The position numbers were made by a program, and so were the translations under genes. A model generated the notes under the pieces. The model did no database searches. It saw only the letters and a program-made list of their open reading frames with translations, and had not been told where the DNA came from. From Erythrobacter sp. (GTDB lineage: Bacteria > Pseudomonadota > Alphaproteobacteria > Sphingomonadales > Sphingomonadaceae), in contig NZ_CP050265.1 of the NCBI RefSeq assembly GCF_011765465.1, forward strand, positions 3,140,425 through 3,204,424: a stretch of DNA of 64,000 nt, written 5' to 3'. This document shows, in pieces, positions 40,233 through 48,791 of the stretch. Position 1 is the first letter of the stretch. The number at the start of each line of letters is the position of its first letter.

Positions 40233-41560
40233 TTTGCCGGTCTTTCGGCCGGTCTTTCGGCGGGTCTTTCGCCGCGCAGCTTCTTCAGCGCGCGTTCGCC
40301 CTGCCGGTCGGCGGCCATCATGCTGCGCAAGATGCCCTCGCGGATGCCCCGGTCGGCGACGCCAAGCCGGGCGGCGGGCCACAGGTCGAGGATCGTCTCG
40401 AGGATCGCGCAGCCCGCCACCACAAGGTCCGCGCGGTCATTGCCGATGCACGGCAGGGTGGAACGCTGTGCCGGGCTCATCCCCGACAGGCGGGTGGAGA
40501 TCGCGCGCATATCGTCCGAATTGACGATCAGCCCGTCGACCGCCTTGCGATCGTAATGCGGCAGTCCGAGGTGGAGGCTGGCGAGAGTCGTCACCGTCCC
40601 GCTGGTGCCGAGCAGGCGGATATTGGCCTCGCGCGGGGCATCGCCGATGCGGTCTGCGAAATCGGCGAAGCTTTCGCGCACCAGTCGGCGCATCTCCTCG
40701 TAGCGTTCGCGCCGCGCGGCGCGCCCCGCCTCGCATTCGAGCCCATCGTCCTGCCCGACCGTGTCGGTCAGCGAGACGACCCCCCAGGGGACCGATTGCC
40801 AGTCGAGGATGCGCGGGACCCGGCGTCCCTCGGCATCGCCCGCTTCGAGCAGGACGAGCTCGGTCGAGCCGCCGCCGATGTCGAAGATCATCGCCGGGCC
40901 TTCGCCCGCTTCGAGCAGGATGTGGCAGCCCAGCACGGCCAGCCGGGCCTCTTCCTCGGCGCTGATGATGTCGAGCGCGATGCCGGTTTCGCGCCGCACC
41001 CGCTCGATGAATTCCTCGCCATTGGCCGCCCGGCGGCACGCCTCGGTCGCGACCGAGCGGGCGAGGCGGACATTGCGGCGCCTGAGCTTGTCGGCGCAGA
41101 TCGAAAGCGCCGCAAGCGCGCGGTCCATCGCCGCGTCCGACAGGCGGCCCGTGGTCGCCAGCCCCTCGCCCAGTTTCACCACGCGGCTGAAGGCGTCGAT
41201 CACGGTGAAGTCCCGGCCCGACGGGCGGGCGATCAGAAGGCGGCAATTGTTCGTGCCGAGATCGAGCGCGGCATAGGCTTCGCCGCGAAAGCCCGAACCG
41301 CGCACCGAGCCCTGTTCGACGCGGGCGGGACGCGCTCCGGCAGCGGTGTCCTGCCGCCCCCTGGCAGCGCAAGTGTGCCTGCGGCTGTCCCGGTGGTTGC
41401 GCTGTGTGCGTTCCGGCGCGCCGCGATCCCGCGAGGGGCGCTCGGAGCGTTCGTCTGGCTGGAAGGAGCGGGCGTAGCGTGGATCGGCTACTGTGCCGGA
41501 CTGGGCGCCCCTTTTATTACCAGCTCTCCTGTCGTCGTCCGGCGGCACGGTATCCGCCAT
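40229..41560 (-). CDS. ppx: Ppx/GppA phosphatase family protein
   Basis: A 443-residue exopolyphosphatase/guanosine pentaphosphatase family enzyme. The actin-like ATPase fold shows phosphate 1 ALDLGTNNCRLLIARP near residue 97 and phosphate 2 IFDIGGGSTELVLLE near residue 205. The first ~85 residues are Arg-rich and disordered and may be partly untranslated; a start nearer the catalytic domain is possible. The C-terminus carries a short repeat RPAERPAERPAK, mirrored as a DNA tandem repeat at 40232-40270. The sequence does not show whether the substrate is polyphosphate or pppGpp. Confidence 0.9.
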   Translation of the reverse strand: MADTVPPDDDRRAGNKRGAQSGTVADPRYARSFQPDERSERPSRDRGAPERTQRNHRDSRRHTCAARGRQDTAAGARPARVEQGSVRGSGFRGEAYAALDLGTNNCRLLIARPSGRDFTVIDAFSRVVKLGEGLATTGRLSDAAMDRALAALSICADKLRRRNVRLARSVATEACRRAANGEEFIERVRRETGIALDIISAEEEARLAVLGCHILLEAGEGPAMIFDIGGGSTELVLLEAGDAEGRRVPRILDWQSVPWGVVSLTDTVGQDDGLECEAGRAARRERYEEMRRLVRESFADFADRIGDAPREANIRLLGTSGTVTTLASLHLGLPHYDRKAVDGLIVNSDDMRAISTRLSGMSPAQRSTLPCIGNDRADLVVAGCAILETILDLWPAARLGVADRGIREGILRSMMAADRQGERALKKLRGERPAERPAERPAK

Positions 41561-41692
41561 GGTCTTGATCTTCTTCTTGTCTCACCCGCACGTCAATCGG
41601 CTGCGGGCACCTGCTACCAGAGCTAAACCATGTCGCGCGGGAGGGCAAGCGAGGGGGCTTGCGCGCCGATGCGGGAGGGACCATCTGCCCCC

Positions 41693-41721
41693 TTGACCTC
41701 GCGCGCGGGCAAAACTAGGGA
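41693..41721 (+). promoter_or_regulatory. probable promoter of the tRNA-Gln gene
   Basis: TTGACC (41693-41698) and TAGGGA (41716-41721) are 17 nt apart and lie about 45 nt upstream of the tRNA. Spacing and position fit a stable-RNA promoter. Confidence 0.5.
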
Positions 41722-41765
41722 GCGCGCTCGTTCGCGGCCCCCCGTGTGGCCGGCCCGCGCGATGA

Positions 41766-41839
41766 TGCCCCGTCGTCTAATGGTAAGACTACGGACTCTG
41801 ACTCCGTCAATTGAGGTTCGAATCCTCACGGGGCATCCA
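41766..41839 (+). tRNA. tRNA-Gln (anticodon CTG)
   Basis: A complete 74-nt tRNA including the encoded CCA. Acceptor stem TGCCCCG (41766-41772) pairs with CGGGGCA (41829-41835). The D arm is GTCT-AATGGTA-AGAC, the anticodon arm ACGGA-CTCTGAC-TCCGT with CTG at positions 34-36, the variable loop CAAT, and the T arm TGAGG-TTCGAAT-CCTCA. U1-A72 is typical of tRNA-Gln. The discriminator base is T rather than the G used by many bacterial glutamine tRNAs. Confidence 0.93.
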
Positions 41840-41857
41840 TTCCCCCCTACCGAACCG

Positions 41858-42961
41858 TCATTGGTCGCCCGCGATGTTGCGGCGGATGAGGCGCGTCGTC
41901 TCGGCCGCCTTCTCGAGATGCGGTAGGTGGCCTGCGCCCGCGATCACGTGCAGGTCGCAGGCGTCTCCCAGCGCCCCGTCGGCGGGAGGGGGGATGATGC
42001 GGTCGGCCTCGCCCCAGATCGCCAGCGCCGGCGCGGCGGGTGGGCGAGGTGCGTCCTCCGCGATTTCTCCGGCGACTTCGCCCAGCCGGGCGAGCGCTTC
42101 GGCGACCCCGTCGAGACGCTTGGTGCGCAACACGTCCTCGACCATGTCCCGCGAGATGGAATCGGCATCGGCGACCAGCCGGGTCAGCACCTCGCGCAGC
42201 TCGCGCTTACGCCGCGCGGCGGCGAAATCGGCGATGTAGCCGCGGTCGAGCGCCGCGCCGGGCAGAAGCGGCGCGATCAGCGTGAGAGAGCGCGTCTCAT
42301 CAGAGGCCGCGACCCGATCCGCCACCGCCCCGCCGAAGGAGTGCCCGACGAGATGGGCCGCGCCGAACCCTTCGGCCGTGATGAACGCGCGCACCAGCGC
42401 CGCCATGTCCTCGATGCTCCCGCCGCCGGGAAGCGCCTTGTCCGAGCCGCCGTGCCCCGGCAGGTCGAGCGCGATCACGCGATAGTCGCTCGCAAGATCC
42501 TCGCTCACGAACATCCAGTTGCCGCTGTCGCCGCCATAGCCGTGGAGCAGCAGCACGACCTCCTCGCCCGCGCCCGCCTCGGCATAGCGCAGCGAAAGCC
42601 CGTCCACCTCGGCGGTGCGGTAGGCGGGAGTGGCGCCGCCTTCCTCCGCATCCTCGGCATCGGATTCGACCGCCTCGAAGGAGGCGACGAAGGCATCGAC
42701 CGCTGCGCCGTCCGTGCCCGCTTCGCCCATCACCGCGATCAGCGCGCCGCAGGGCAGGGTCTCGCCTTCCTCCGCCACCAGCCGCAGCAGCGTGCCCGCC
42801 TGCTTGGCCTCCAGCGTGTTGAGCAGTTTCGACGTCTCGATGTCGGCGATCTCCGCGCCCTCGGTCACGGCGTCGCCCTCGGCAAGGTGCCACGAGGCGA
42901 GCGTGCCTTCCTCCATCGACAGGCCCCACTTGGGCATGGTGAGCGCGACGAGCTCTGTCAT
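41858..42961 (-). CDS. acoC: AcoC-like lipoyl-domain alpha/beta hydrolase (acetyltransferase E2 component)
   Basis: A 367-residue protein with two domains. Residues 1-75 form a lipoyl domain with the lipoylated Lys in EIADIETSKLLN (near residue 45). Residues about 115-365 form an alpha/beta hydrolase with LLLHGYGGDSGNW, a nucleophile elbow HLVGHSFGGAVAD, and a C-terminal GAGHLPHLE catalytic histidine. This is the layout of the E2 component of acetoin dehydrogenase (AcoC), which transfers the acyl group formed by E1. The ATG at 42961 follows GGAG and is preferred over GTG 42970. It is the third gene of acoA-acoB-acoC. No E3 gene (dihydrolipoyl dehydrogenase) is adjacent. Confidence 0.88.
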   Translation of the reverse strand: MTELVALTMPKWGLSMEEGTLASWHLAEGDAVTEGAEIADIETSKLLNTLEAKQAGTLLRLVAEEGETLPCGALIAVMGEAGTDGAAVDAFVASFEAVESDAEDAEEGGATPAYRTAEVDGLSLRYAEAGAGEEVVLLLHGYGGDSGNWMFVSEDLASDYRVIALDLPGHGGSDKALPGGGSIEDMAALVRAFITAEGFGAAHLVGHSFGGAVADRVAASDETRSLTLIAPLLPGAALDRGYIADFAAARRKRELREVLTRLVADADSISRDMVEDVLRTKRLDGVAEALARLGEVAGEIAEDAPRPPAAPALAIWGEADRIIPPPADGALGDACDLHVIAGAGHLPHLEKAAETTRLIRRNIAGDQ

Positions 42962-42966
42962 CGGCG

Positions 42967-43989
42967 TCACTCCGCCGGGACCGCTTCGCCCAGCGTTGCC
43001 CTGACGGCGGCGGCGATGCGGTCGGTCGAGGGCAGGTAGGCGGCTTCGAGATTGGGCGCGAAGGGGACGGGCGTGTGCGGCGGCGTGACCATCGCGACAG
43101 GCGCTTTCAGATGCGCAAAGCCCTTGCTGGCGACCAGCGCGGCGATGTCGGCGGCCATGCCGCAGCGGGGCGAGCTTTCATCGACGATGACCAGCCGCCC
43201 GGTGCGCTCGACGCTTTCGAGGATCGCCTCCTCGTCCAGGGGCGAGGTCGTACGCGGGTCGATCAGTTCGACCTCGATTCCGTCCTTGTCGAGTTCGTCC
43301 GCCACCGCCTTGGCGCGGGGGACCATGGCGGAGAAGGCGACGACGGTCACATCGTCACCCTCGGTCACGAATTCGGCCTCGCCGAAGGGGATGGTGTAAG
43401 GCTCGTCCGGCACTTCGGCCTGCGTGTCGTAGAGTGCCTTGTGTTCGAGAAAGATCACCGGATCGTCGTCGCGGATCGCCTGGATCAGCAGTCCCTTCGC
43501 GTCATAGGCGTTGGACGGCATCACCACCTTGAGCCCCGGGATATGCGTGAAGATCGGGTGGAGCGCCTGCGAATGCTGGGCCGCCGCGCTCATCCCTGCC
43601 CCGATCATCGAGCGGATGACGAGCGGCGTCCTCGCCTTGCCGCCGAACATATACCGGAACTTCGCTGCCTGGTTGAAGATCTGGTCGAAGCACACGCCGA
43701 CGAAGTCGACGAACATGAGTTCCGCGACCGGACGCAGCCCGGTCGAAGCCGCCCCTGCCGCCGCGCCCATGATCGCGCTTTCGGTGATGGGCGTATCGAT
43801 CACGCGCGTGCGGCCGTATTTCCCGACCAGCCCCTTGGTCACGCCGAGCACGCCGCCATAGGCATCGTCCTCGCCGCTGCCGCCCGCGCCGCCGGCGACG
43901 TCCTCTCCCATGACGATGACATTTTCATCGCGCGCCATTTCGGAATCGAGCGCTTCGTTGATCGCTTGGCGATAGGTCTTGCGGGGCAT
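42967..43989 (-). CDS. acoB: AcoB-like 2-oxoacid/acetoin dehydrogenase E1 beta subunit
   Basis: A 340-residue transketolase-like subunit that pairs with the alpha chain to form the thiamine-diphosphate E1. Family landmarks are INEALDSEMARDENVIVMGEDVAG, then GRTRVIDTPITESAIMGAAAG, FVDFVGVCFDQIFNQAAKF, and HSQALHPIFTHIPGLKVVMP (shown in parts no longer than 20). The ATG at 43989 fits the family start. The gene sits 16 nt after acoA, and acoC follows immediately. Substrate may be acetoin or another alpha-hydroxyketone or 2-oxoacid. Confidence 0.9.
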   Translation of the reverse strand: MPRKTYRQAINEALDSEMARDENVIVMGEDVAGGAGGSGEDDAYGGVLGVTKGLVGKYGRTRVIDTPITESAIMGAAAGAASTGLRPVAELMFVDFVGVCFDQIFNQAAKFRYMFGGKARTPLVIRSMIGAGMSAAAQHSQALHPIFTHIPGLKVVMPSNAYDAKGLLIQAIRDDDPVIFLEHKALYDTQAEVPDEPYTIPFGEAEFVTEGDDVTVVAFSAMVPRAKAVADELDKDGIEVELIDPRTTSPLDEEAILESVERTGRLVIVDESSPRCGMAADIAALVASKGFAHLKAPVAMVTPPHTPVPFAPNLEAAYLPSTDRIAAAVRATLGEAVPAE

Positions 43990-44005
43990 TGCTTGGCTCG
44001 CCTTT

Positions 44006-44971
44006 TCAGTAGGAAACGTAGACGTCGGTGAGGAGCTCGTCCTCGGCCGGAACGGGGGCGGCTTCGGCGGCATCGATGGCTGCGGCGATAGCCTCGGCGC
44101 ATTCGCGGTCGACCGCGTCGAGGTCGGCAGGCTCGAGGCGCCCTTCGGACGTCACGCGTTCGCGGAACAGGCGCAGCGGATCGTCGGCGCGCACGCGCTC
44201 CAATTCCTCCTTGCTGCGATAGGCTTGCGCGTCGCCGATGAAATGGCCGTGCTGCCTCATGCAGGTGACTTCGATCGCGCTCGGGCCGCCGCCGGTGCGG
44301 GCGCGTTCGATCGCCTCGCGCGCGGCCTCGAACACGGCGAAGAAATCGCGCCCGTCGACGGTCGTGGCCGGCATCCCGAAGCCCGCCGCGCGGCCCGCGA
44401 TGCTGTCCGCTCCGACCGCGTAATCGACCCCCGTGCCTTCGCCATAGCCGTTGTTCTCGAACACGAAGATGGCCGGAAGGCCGAGCACGACGGCGAGGTT
44501 CATCGCCTCGAAGGTGGTGCCCTGGTTGGACCCGCCGTCGCCGGTGAAGGACACCGCGACATGGGGCAGGCCCTTGGTCTTGAGAGTGAGCGCCGCGCCA
44601 ACGACCAGAGGCGGGTTGCCGCCCACGATCGCGTTCGCGCCCAGCATTCCCTTGTCGAGATCGGCAATGTGCATCGAGCCGCCCTTGCCGCGGCACAGCC
44701 CGCCCTCGCGCCCGAAGATCTCCTTCATCATGCCCGTGACGTCGCAGCCCTTGGCGATGCAGTGGCCGTGGCCACGGTGGGTCGAGCCGATATAATCCTC
44801 GTCCGACAGGTGCAGGCACACGCCGACCGCGCTCGCCTCCTGCCCGGCGTAGAGGTGGACGAAGCCGGGGATGCGGCCCTGTTCGAACTGGGCCTGCACG
44901 TTGTCCTCGAAATCGCGGATGAGCCGCATCCGGCGATAGGCTTCGATCAGGGTCGGTCGGTCGAGTTGCAT
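44006..44971 (-). CDS. acoA: AcoA-like 2-oxoacid/acetoin dehydrogenase E1 alpha subunit
   Basis: A 321-residue thiamine-diphosphate-binding E1 alpha chain. The TPP motif runs from VSFTGDGGSNQGTTFEAMN to FVFENNGYGEG. STHRGHGHCIAKG and RGKGGSMHIAD are also typical. AAAAGGG sits directly before the ATG at 44971. The set acoA-acoB-acoC matches acetoin dehydrogenase more than pyruvate dehydrogenase because of the hydrolase-fused E2. It is divergent from the Rieske ferredoxin gene across a short AT-rich promoter region. Confidence 0.9.
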   Translation of the reverse strand: MQLDRPTLIEAYRRMRLIRDFEDNVQAQFEQGRIPGFVHLYAGQEASAVGVCLHLSDEDYIGSTHRGHGHCIAKGCDVTGMMKEIFGREGGLCRGKGGSMHIADLDKGMLGANAIVGGNPPLVVGAALTLKTKGLPHVAVSFTGDGGSNQGTTFEAMNLAVVLGLPAIFVFENNGYGEGTGVDYAVGADSIAGRAAGFGMPATTVDGRDFFAVFEAAREAIERARTGGGPSAIEVTCMRQHGHFIGDAQAYRSKEELERVRADDPLRLFRERVTSEGRLEPADLDAVDRECAEAIAAAIDAAEAAPVPAEDELLTDVYVSY

Positions 44972-44988
44972 CCCTTTTGATCCCTTCT

Positions 44989-45023
44989 TTGACCGCAAAA
45001 CTTTATACAGGCATATCTAAAAA
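44989..45023. promoter_or_regulatory. AT-rich divergent promoter/operator between acoA and the Rieske genes
   Basis: In a GC-rich genome this stretch stands out. A plus-strand TTGACC (44989-44994) is followed 17 nt later by CATATC (45012-45017). TTTATACAGGCATATCTAAA (45002-45021) is an imperfect inverted repeat. The ATACAG...TAAAAA pattern recurs upstream of the Rieske oxygenase (45449-45465). It could be the operator of the TetR regulator encoded at 48087. Confidence 0.4.
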
Positions 45024-45083
45024 TGGAAGTCTTGTCGGTGGGGCTTTGCAATCGCATGGTTTCACGGATCGGCGCGGGGCTGA

Positions 45084-45434
45084 ATGCCCGATTTTGGGAG
45101 CGGGGCGGTGGCGAGCGGACACGGCGAGAGCGGCTGGGAGCGCGTTTGCGCAGCTGCCGACATTCCGTCCTCGCGCCCGCTCGCCGTGGAGATCGCAGGC
45201 CGCGCGATGTTGCTGTGCCGGGCGGGGGGCGAGGTCTTCGCGGTGGACGCGCGCTGTCCCCATGCCGGCCAATCGCTCGCCGGAGGGCGCGTGCGGGGCG
45301 GGGCGATCGCCTGCCCGCACCATGGCGCGCGCTTTCGCCTGTCGGACGGCGCGGCGATTGCCGGGCCGACGAAGCGGGCGCTCGGCTGCCACGCGGTGCG
45401 CCTCGAAGGCGGCGAGGTGTGGGTGCGCCCCTGA
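45084..45434 (+). CDS. Rieske [2Fe-2S] ferredoxin
   Basis: A 116-residue NirD/ferredoxin-like Rieske protein. The cluster ligands are RCPHAGQSLAGG (Cys, His) and IACPHHGARF (Cys, His). It is the likely electron donor to the Rieske oxygenase encoded next, and possibly to the P450. The start is uncertain: ATG 45084 or GTG 45108. It is followed after 51 nt by the oxygenase gene, with a candidate internal promoter in that gap. No ferredoxin reductase is seen in the window. Confidence 0.88.
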   Translation: MPDFGSGAVASGHGESGWERVCAAADIPSSRPLAVEIAGRAMLLCRAGGEVFAVDARCPHAGQSLAGGRVRGGAIACPHHGARFRLSDGAAIAGPTKRALGCHAVRLEGGEVWVRP

Positions 45435-45448
45435 GGCTTGCAAGATTC

Positions 45449-45465
45449 ATACAGCAATGTAAAAA
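45449..45465 (+). promoter_or_regulatory. candidate operator upstream of the Rieske oxygenase
   Basis: TACA-gcaa-TGTA (45450-45461) is a small inverted repeat within ATACAGCAATGTAAAAA. It shares the ATACAG...CA.AT...TAAAAA pattern with the divergent acoA promoter region. Being short, it may be coincidental. Confidence 0.3.
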
Positions 45466-45485
45466 GGTGCGCGGAGAGGTTCGAA

Positions 45486-46844
45486 ATGCCCCAGCGTTCG
45501 CCCAAGGCCCCGCAGCCGACGCTTACCGAAATGCTCGCGCGCGAGAAGCGCCCCGTGCCTGCCGTGCTCGCCGAAAGGGGCGAGGCCGAAGTGCCGGTGC
45601 GCCCAATCGACCGGCGGCGCTATTTCGATGCCGACTTCGCCGCGCTCGAGAACGCGCGGCTATGGCCGAAGACGTGGCAGATGGCCTGCCGGGTGGAGGA
45701 CATTCCCGAGGTCGGCGACTACGTGCTCTACGAAATCGCCGACATCTCGCTGATCGTGGTCCGCTCGGCGCCGGGCACGATCAAGGCCTTCTTCAACGCC
45801 TGCCTCCACCGCGGCCGGGCGCTGCGCGACTGCGACGGCACGGCGGAGGAATTTCGCTGCCCCTTCCACGGCTTCACATGGGCGCTGGACGGGTCGTGCA
45901 AGCGGCTCGTCAACGAATGGGATTTCGAGCACGTCGACAAGGCCGATTTCGCCCTGCCCGAAGCCCGCGTCGCGACCTGGGGCGGCTTCGTCTTCGTTTG
46001 CCCCGACGGATGCGAGGAGAGCCTCGAGGAGTTCCTCGGCCCCGTCGCCGCGGCCTACGAGACGCGCGGCTGGTCGCTCGCCGAGCGGGTCAAGGTGGTC
46101 CACGTCCAGAAGATCAACCGCTGCAACTGGAAGATCGCGCTGGAAGCCTTCATCGAGAGCTTCCACGTCACCGAAACCCATTCGAGCGCGGCGCCTTATC
46201 TCGGCGATGCCAACACGCAATACGACGTGTGGGAAGGCAGCGCGCACACCCGCATGATAAGCCCGCGCGGGCTCGCCAGTCCGAACATCGAGCCGCTCAC
46301 CGACGAGCAGGTCTACCGCGAGGGGATGCGCCCCGCGCTGGGCGATGCGGCGGACACGCTGGCGCTGCCCGACACCGCCGAAACCGCGCGCGAGGCGATC
46401 GGCGCGGCGCGGCGCAAGGCGCTGGCGGAGCAGGGCGTGCCCTATGCGGAAGAGGCGACCGACTGCGAGCTGATCGACACGATCCAGTACCACGTCTTCC
46501 CCAACCTCGTGTGCTGGGCGGGCTGGGGGAGCTACCTCGTCTACCGCTTCCGCCCCTTGGGCACGGACCCCGACATGAGCGTCATGGACATCATGTTCGT
46601 CGCGCCCGGCGGCGATCCGGCGAACGTGCCCGAACCGCAGGTCGTCGGACCCGATGCGAGCCTTCACGAAGCGCCGCAACTGGGCGGTTACTGCGCCGTG
46701 TTCGACGAGGATTCGGCCAATCTCGCCGCGCTCCAGCGGGGCCTCAAGACGATGCGCACGAAAGGCCCGGTCACGGGCGACTACCAGGAAGCGCGCATCC
46801 GCCATTTCCATGCACAGCTGGACAAGAGCCTTGGCAACGCCTGA
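45486..46844 (+). CDS. Rieske ring-hydroxylating oxygenase, alpha subunit
   Basis: A 452-residue Rieske non-heme iron oxygenase. The Rieske cluster is NACLHRGRALRDC with CPFHGFTWALDG (residues about 100-125). The catalytic domain carries the mononuclear iron ligands in ALEAFIESFHVTETH (two His) near residue 215, with an Asp expected later in the catalytic domain. No beta subunit is present, so it is probably of the alpha-only (alpha3) type. Length and the PFHGFTW motif are normal. GAGAGG precedes the ATG at 45486. The likely reaction is hydroxylation or demethylation of an aromatic or polycyclic substrate, identity unknown. Confidence 0.9.
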   Translation: MPQRSPKAPQPTLTEMLAREKRPVPAVLAERGEAEVPVRPIDRRRYFDADFAALENARLWPKTWQMACRVEDIPEVGDYVLYEIADISLIVVRSAPGTIKAFFNACLHRGRALRDCDGTAEEFRCPFHGFTWALDGSCKRLVNEWDFEHVDKADFALPEARVATWGGFVFVCPDGCEESLEEFLGPVAAAYETRGWSLAERVKVVHVQKINRCNWKIALEAFIESFHVTETHSSAAPYLGDANTQYDVWEGSAHTRMISPRGLASPNIEPLTDEQVYREGMRPALGDAADTLALPDTAETAREAIGAARRKALAEQGVPYAEEATDCELIDTIQYHVFPNLVCWAGWGSYLVYRFRPLGTDPDMSVMDIMFVAPGGDPANVPEPQVVGPDASLHEAPQLGGYCAVFDEDSANLAALQRGLKTMRTKGPVTGDYQEARIRHFHAQLDKSLGNA

Positions 46845-48090
46845 GGACATCGCCCGCCCCGGCGAGCCGAAACCGCGCGCGGCGGGCTTCATGCGCGCGC
46901 CGTGGCTCGCTTACGAGGCGATGCGCGAGGAGGCCGGGCCGCTCTGGAGAGAACCCGAAACCGGCGTGGTCTTCGTGCTCGACTATGCCCTCGCCGAAGA
47001 GGTGATGCGCCATCACCAGCGCTTCTCCAGCTTCGCCGACCGCGCGGCGATGCGAAAGGGCGGCCTCCCGCCCGAGGTGCTGGAGATCAAGGCGCAGGGC
47101 TGGCCGCTCGCGCTCACCATGGTCCAGAACGACGGGCCCAGCCACGACGATTATCGCAAGCTCGTCGGCCCTTTCTTCCTGCCGCGCCGCCTCAAGCTGA
47201 TGGAGCCCTTCGTCGCCGGGCGGATCGGGGAATTGCTGGATGCAATCGACGCGAAGGGCGGCAAGAGCGATTTCTTCCCCGATTTCGCGGTCCCGCTGCC
47301 GGTCTCGGTGATCGGCGAATATCTCGGGATGCGGCATCTCGGCGACGAGACGGTGAAACGCTGGTCCGATGCCTTCGCCGACGAGATCGGCTTCCTCACC
47401 AGCGACACCCGCGCCATCGAGATCGCGCGGCTCACGCTCGAATGCCACAAGGCGATGGTCGCGCTGTGCGACGAGCGGCGCGGGGGAGAGGGCTCGGACA
47501 TCATCACCGCGCTCGCCAATGCGACGAAGCCCGACGGCGAACCGCTCGACAATTCGGAGCTGCTCTCGATCCTCACGCAGCTGATGGTGGCGGGGAACGA
47601 GACGACCACCTCCACGCTCGGCTTCGCCCTCCTGCGCCTTGCGCGCGATCCGGCGCTGTTCGCGCGGCTCAAGGCGGAGCCGGACAAGATCGCGCCGTTC
47701 CTCGAGGAAGTGCTGCGCCTCGACAGCCCGATCCAGGGGCAGTTCCGCAAGGCGGTGGGCGACCAGCAGCTGGGCGGGCACATGATCCCCGACGGGACCA
47801 TGCTCCACGTCCGCTTCGCCGCGGCCAATCGCGACGAACAGGTCTGGGGCGAGGGCGCGGGCGAGGTGCGACTGGACCGCAAGCCGCCGAAACCGCACAT
47901 GGCGTTCGGCAACGGCATCCATTTCTGCGTCGGCGCGGCGCTCTCGCGGCTGGAAATGCGCCTCGCGCTCGCCGAAATCCTCTCGCGTTACAGCGCTGTC
48001 CGGCTTGCCGCGCCTGAGGAAGACCTTCCCTTCCGCACGAATTTCCACCAACGGGGCATGACATCCCTGCCCCTGGAATTCGAGCGATGA
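46810..48090 (+). CDS. cytochrome P450 monooxygenase
   Basis: A bacterial soluble class P450 of about 420 residues. The I-helix oxygen motif is VAGNETTTSTLG, the ExxR is in FLEEVLRLDSP, and the heme-binding loop is MAFGNGIHFCVGAALSRLEM with the thiolate cysteine. The start is either ATG 46810, within the end of the oxygenase gene, or TTG 46831 with a weak AAGAG upstream. The gene is in the same operon as the Rieske oxygenase, so the two oxygenases likely act on one pathway. The substrate is unknown; terpenoid or steroid-like compounds are common for this type of gene neighbourhood. Confidence 0.92.
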   Translation: MHSWTRALATPEDIARPGEPKPRAAGFMRAPWLAYEAMREEAGPLWREPETGVVFVLDYALAEEVMRHHQRFSSFADRAAMRKGGLPPEVLEIKAQGWPLALTMVQNDGPSHDDYRKLVGPFFLPRRLKLMEPFVAGRIGELLDAIDAKGGKSDFFPDFAVPLPVSVIGEYLGMRHLGDETVKRWSDAFADEIGFLTSDTRAIEIARLTLECHKAMVALCDERRGGEGSDIITALANATKPDGEPLDNSELLSILTQLMVAGNETTTSTLGFALLRLARDPALFARLKAEPDKIAPFLEEVLRLDSPIQGQFRKAVGDQQLGGHMIPDGTMLHVRFAAANRDEQVWGEGAGEVRLDRKPPKPHMAFGNGIHFCVGAALSRLEMRLALAEILSRYSAVRLAAPEEDLPFRTNFHQRGMTSLPLEFER

Positions 48091-48791
48091 CCAAGAACGA
48101 CGACACCGAAAACCGCCATATTTCCAACCTGCCCGACCCGGCGGCGCTGACTTCGGGCGAATTCAACCGCTCGCGCCGCACGCGGCTGAAGATCCTCGAT
48201 GCGGGCGTCGCGGTGCTGGCGCGCGACGGCTACAAGAAGCTGTCGACCACCGGCGTCGCCAAGGAGGCCGGGATCACGCGTGCGGCCATGCTCTACCATT
48301 TCGGATCGCGCGCCGAGCTGATCGAGGCGATCATCCGCCACGTCACCCGCCGCCGGATCGATATGTATACCGACGCGATGGAGGGCCTGCCGCACGATGG
48401 GGACTTCCTCGAACGCGCGGTCGACATCGCGTGGGAGCAGCTCCAGACGCCCGAATTCGCCGCCTATACCGAGCTCGCGCTCGCCTCGCGCACGGATGAG
48501 GAACTGCGCAGCCACATGGAGCCCGCGCTCGCCGCCTTCGACCGCTCGCGGCGCGAGGCGGCGCAGGGCCTGTTCCCGCGCTATCTTTCGGATTCGGTCG
48601 AGTTCGACCTTCGCCGCGACATCGTGCGCTTCCTGCTCGAAGGGGTCGCGCAGCAGGACGGCATCACCTTCAATGCCGAGGAGCGCAAGGGCGCGCTGCT
48701 GCGCTTTCTCAAGCTGCTGATCGGCACCGAAGAGGGCGTCGCCCTGCTGCGCAAGGCGGTCGGTGCGGGGCAAGAGGACGACGCCGCTTGA
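48087..48791 (+). CDS. TetR-family transcriptional regulator
   Basis: A 234-residue repressor. The N-terminal helix-turn-helix spans residues about 28-80: RTRLKILDAGVAVLARDGY, then STTGVAKEAGITRAAMLYHF, and GSRAELIEAI. The C-terminal ligand-binding domain is helical. It is translated from ATG 48087, overlapping the P450 stop (ATGA), so it is coupled to the genes it probably regulates. A ligand related to the catabolic substrate is likely. Confidence 0.9.
   Translation: MTKNDDTENRHISNLPDPAALTSGEFNRSRRTRLKILDAGVAVLARDGYKKLSTTGVAKEAGITRAAMLYHFGSRAELIEAIIRHVTRRRIDMYTDAMEGLPHDGDFLERAVDIAWEQLQTPEFAAYTELALASRTDEELRSHMEPALAAFDRSRREAAQGLFPRYLSDSVEFDLRRDIVRFLLEGVAQQDGITFNAEERKGALLRFLKLLIGTEEGVALLRKAVGAGQEDDAA

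Noticed and set aside
41623..41829. Small minus-strand ORF over the tRNA region
   Set aside because: It overlaps a well-folded tRNA and has no recognisable protein features.
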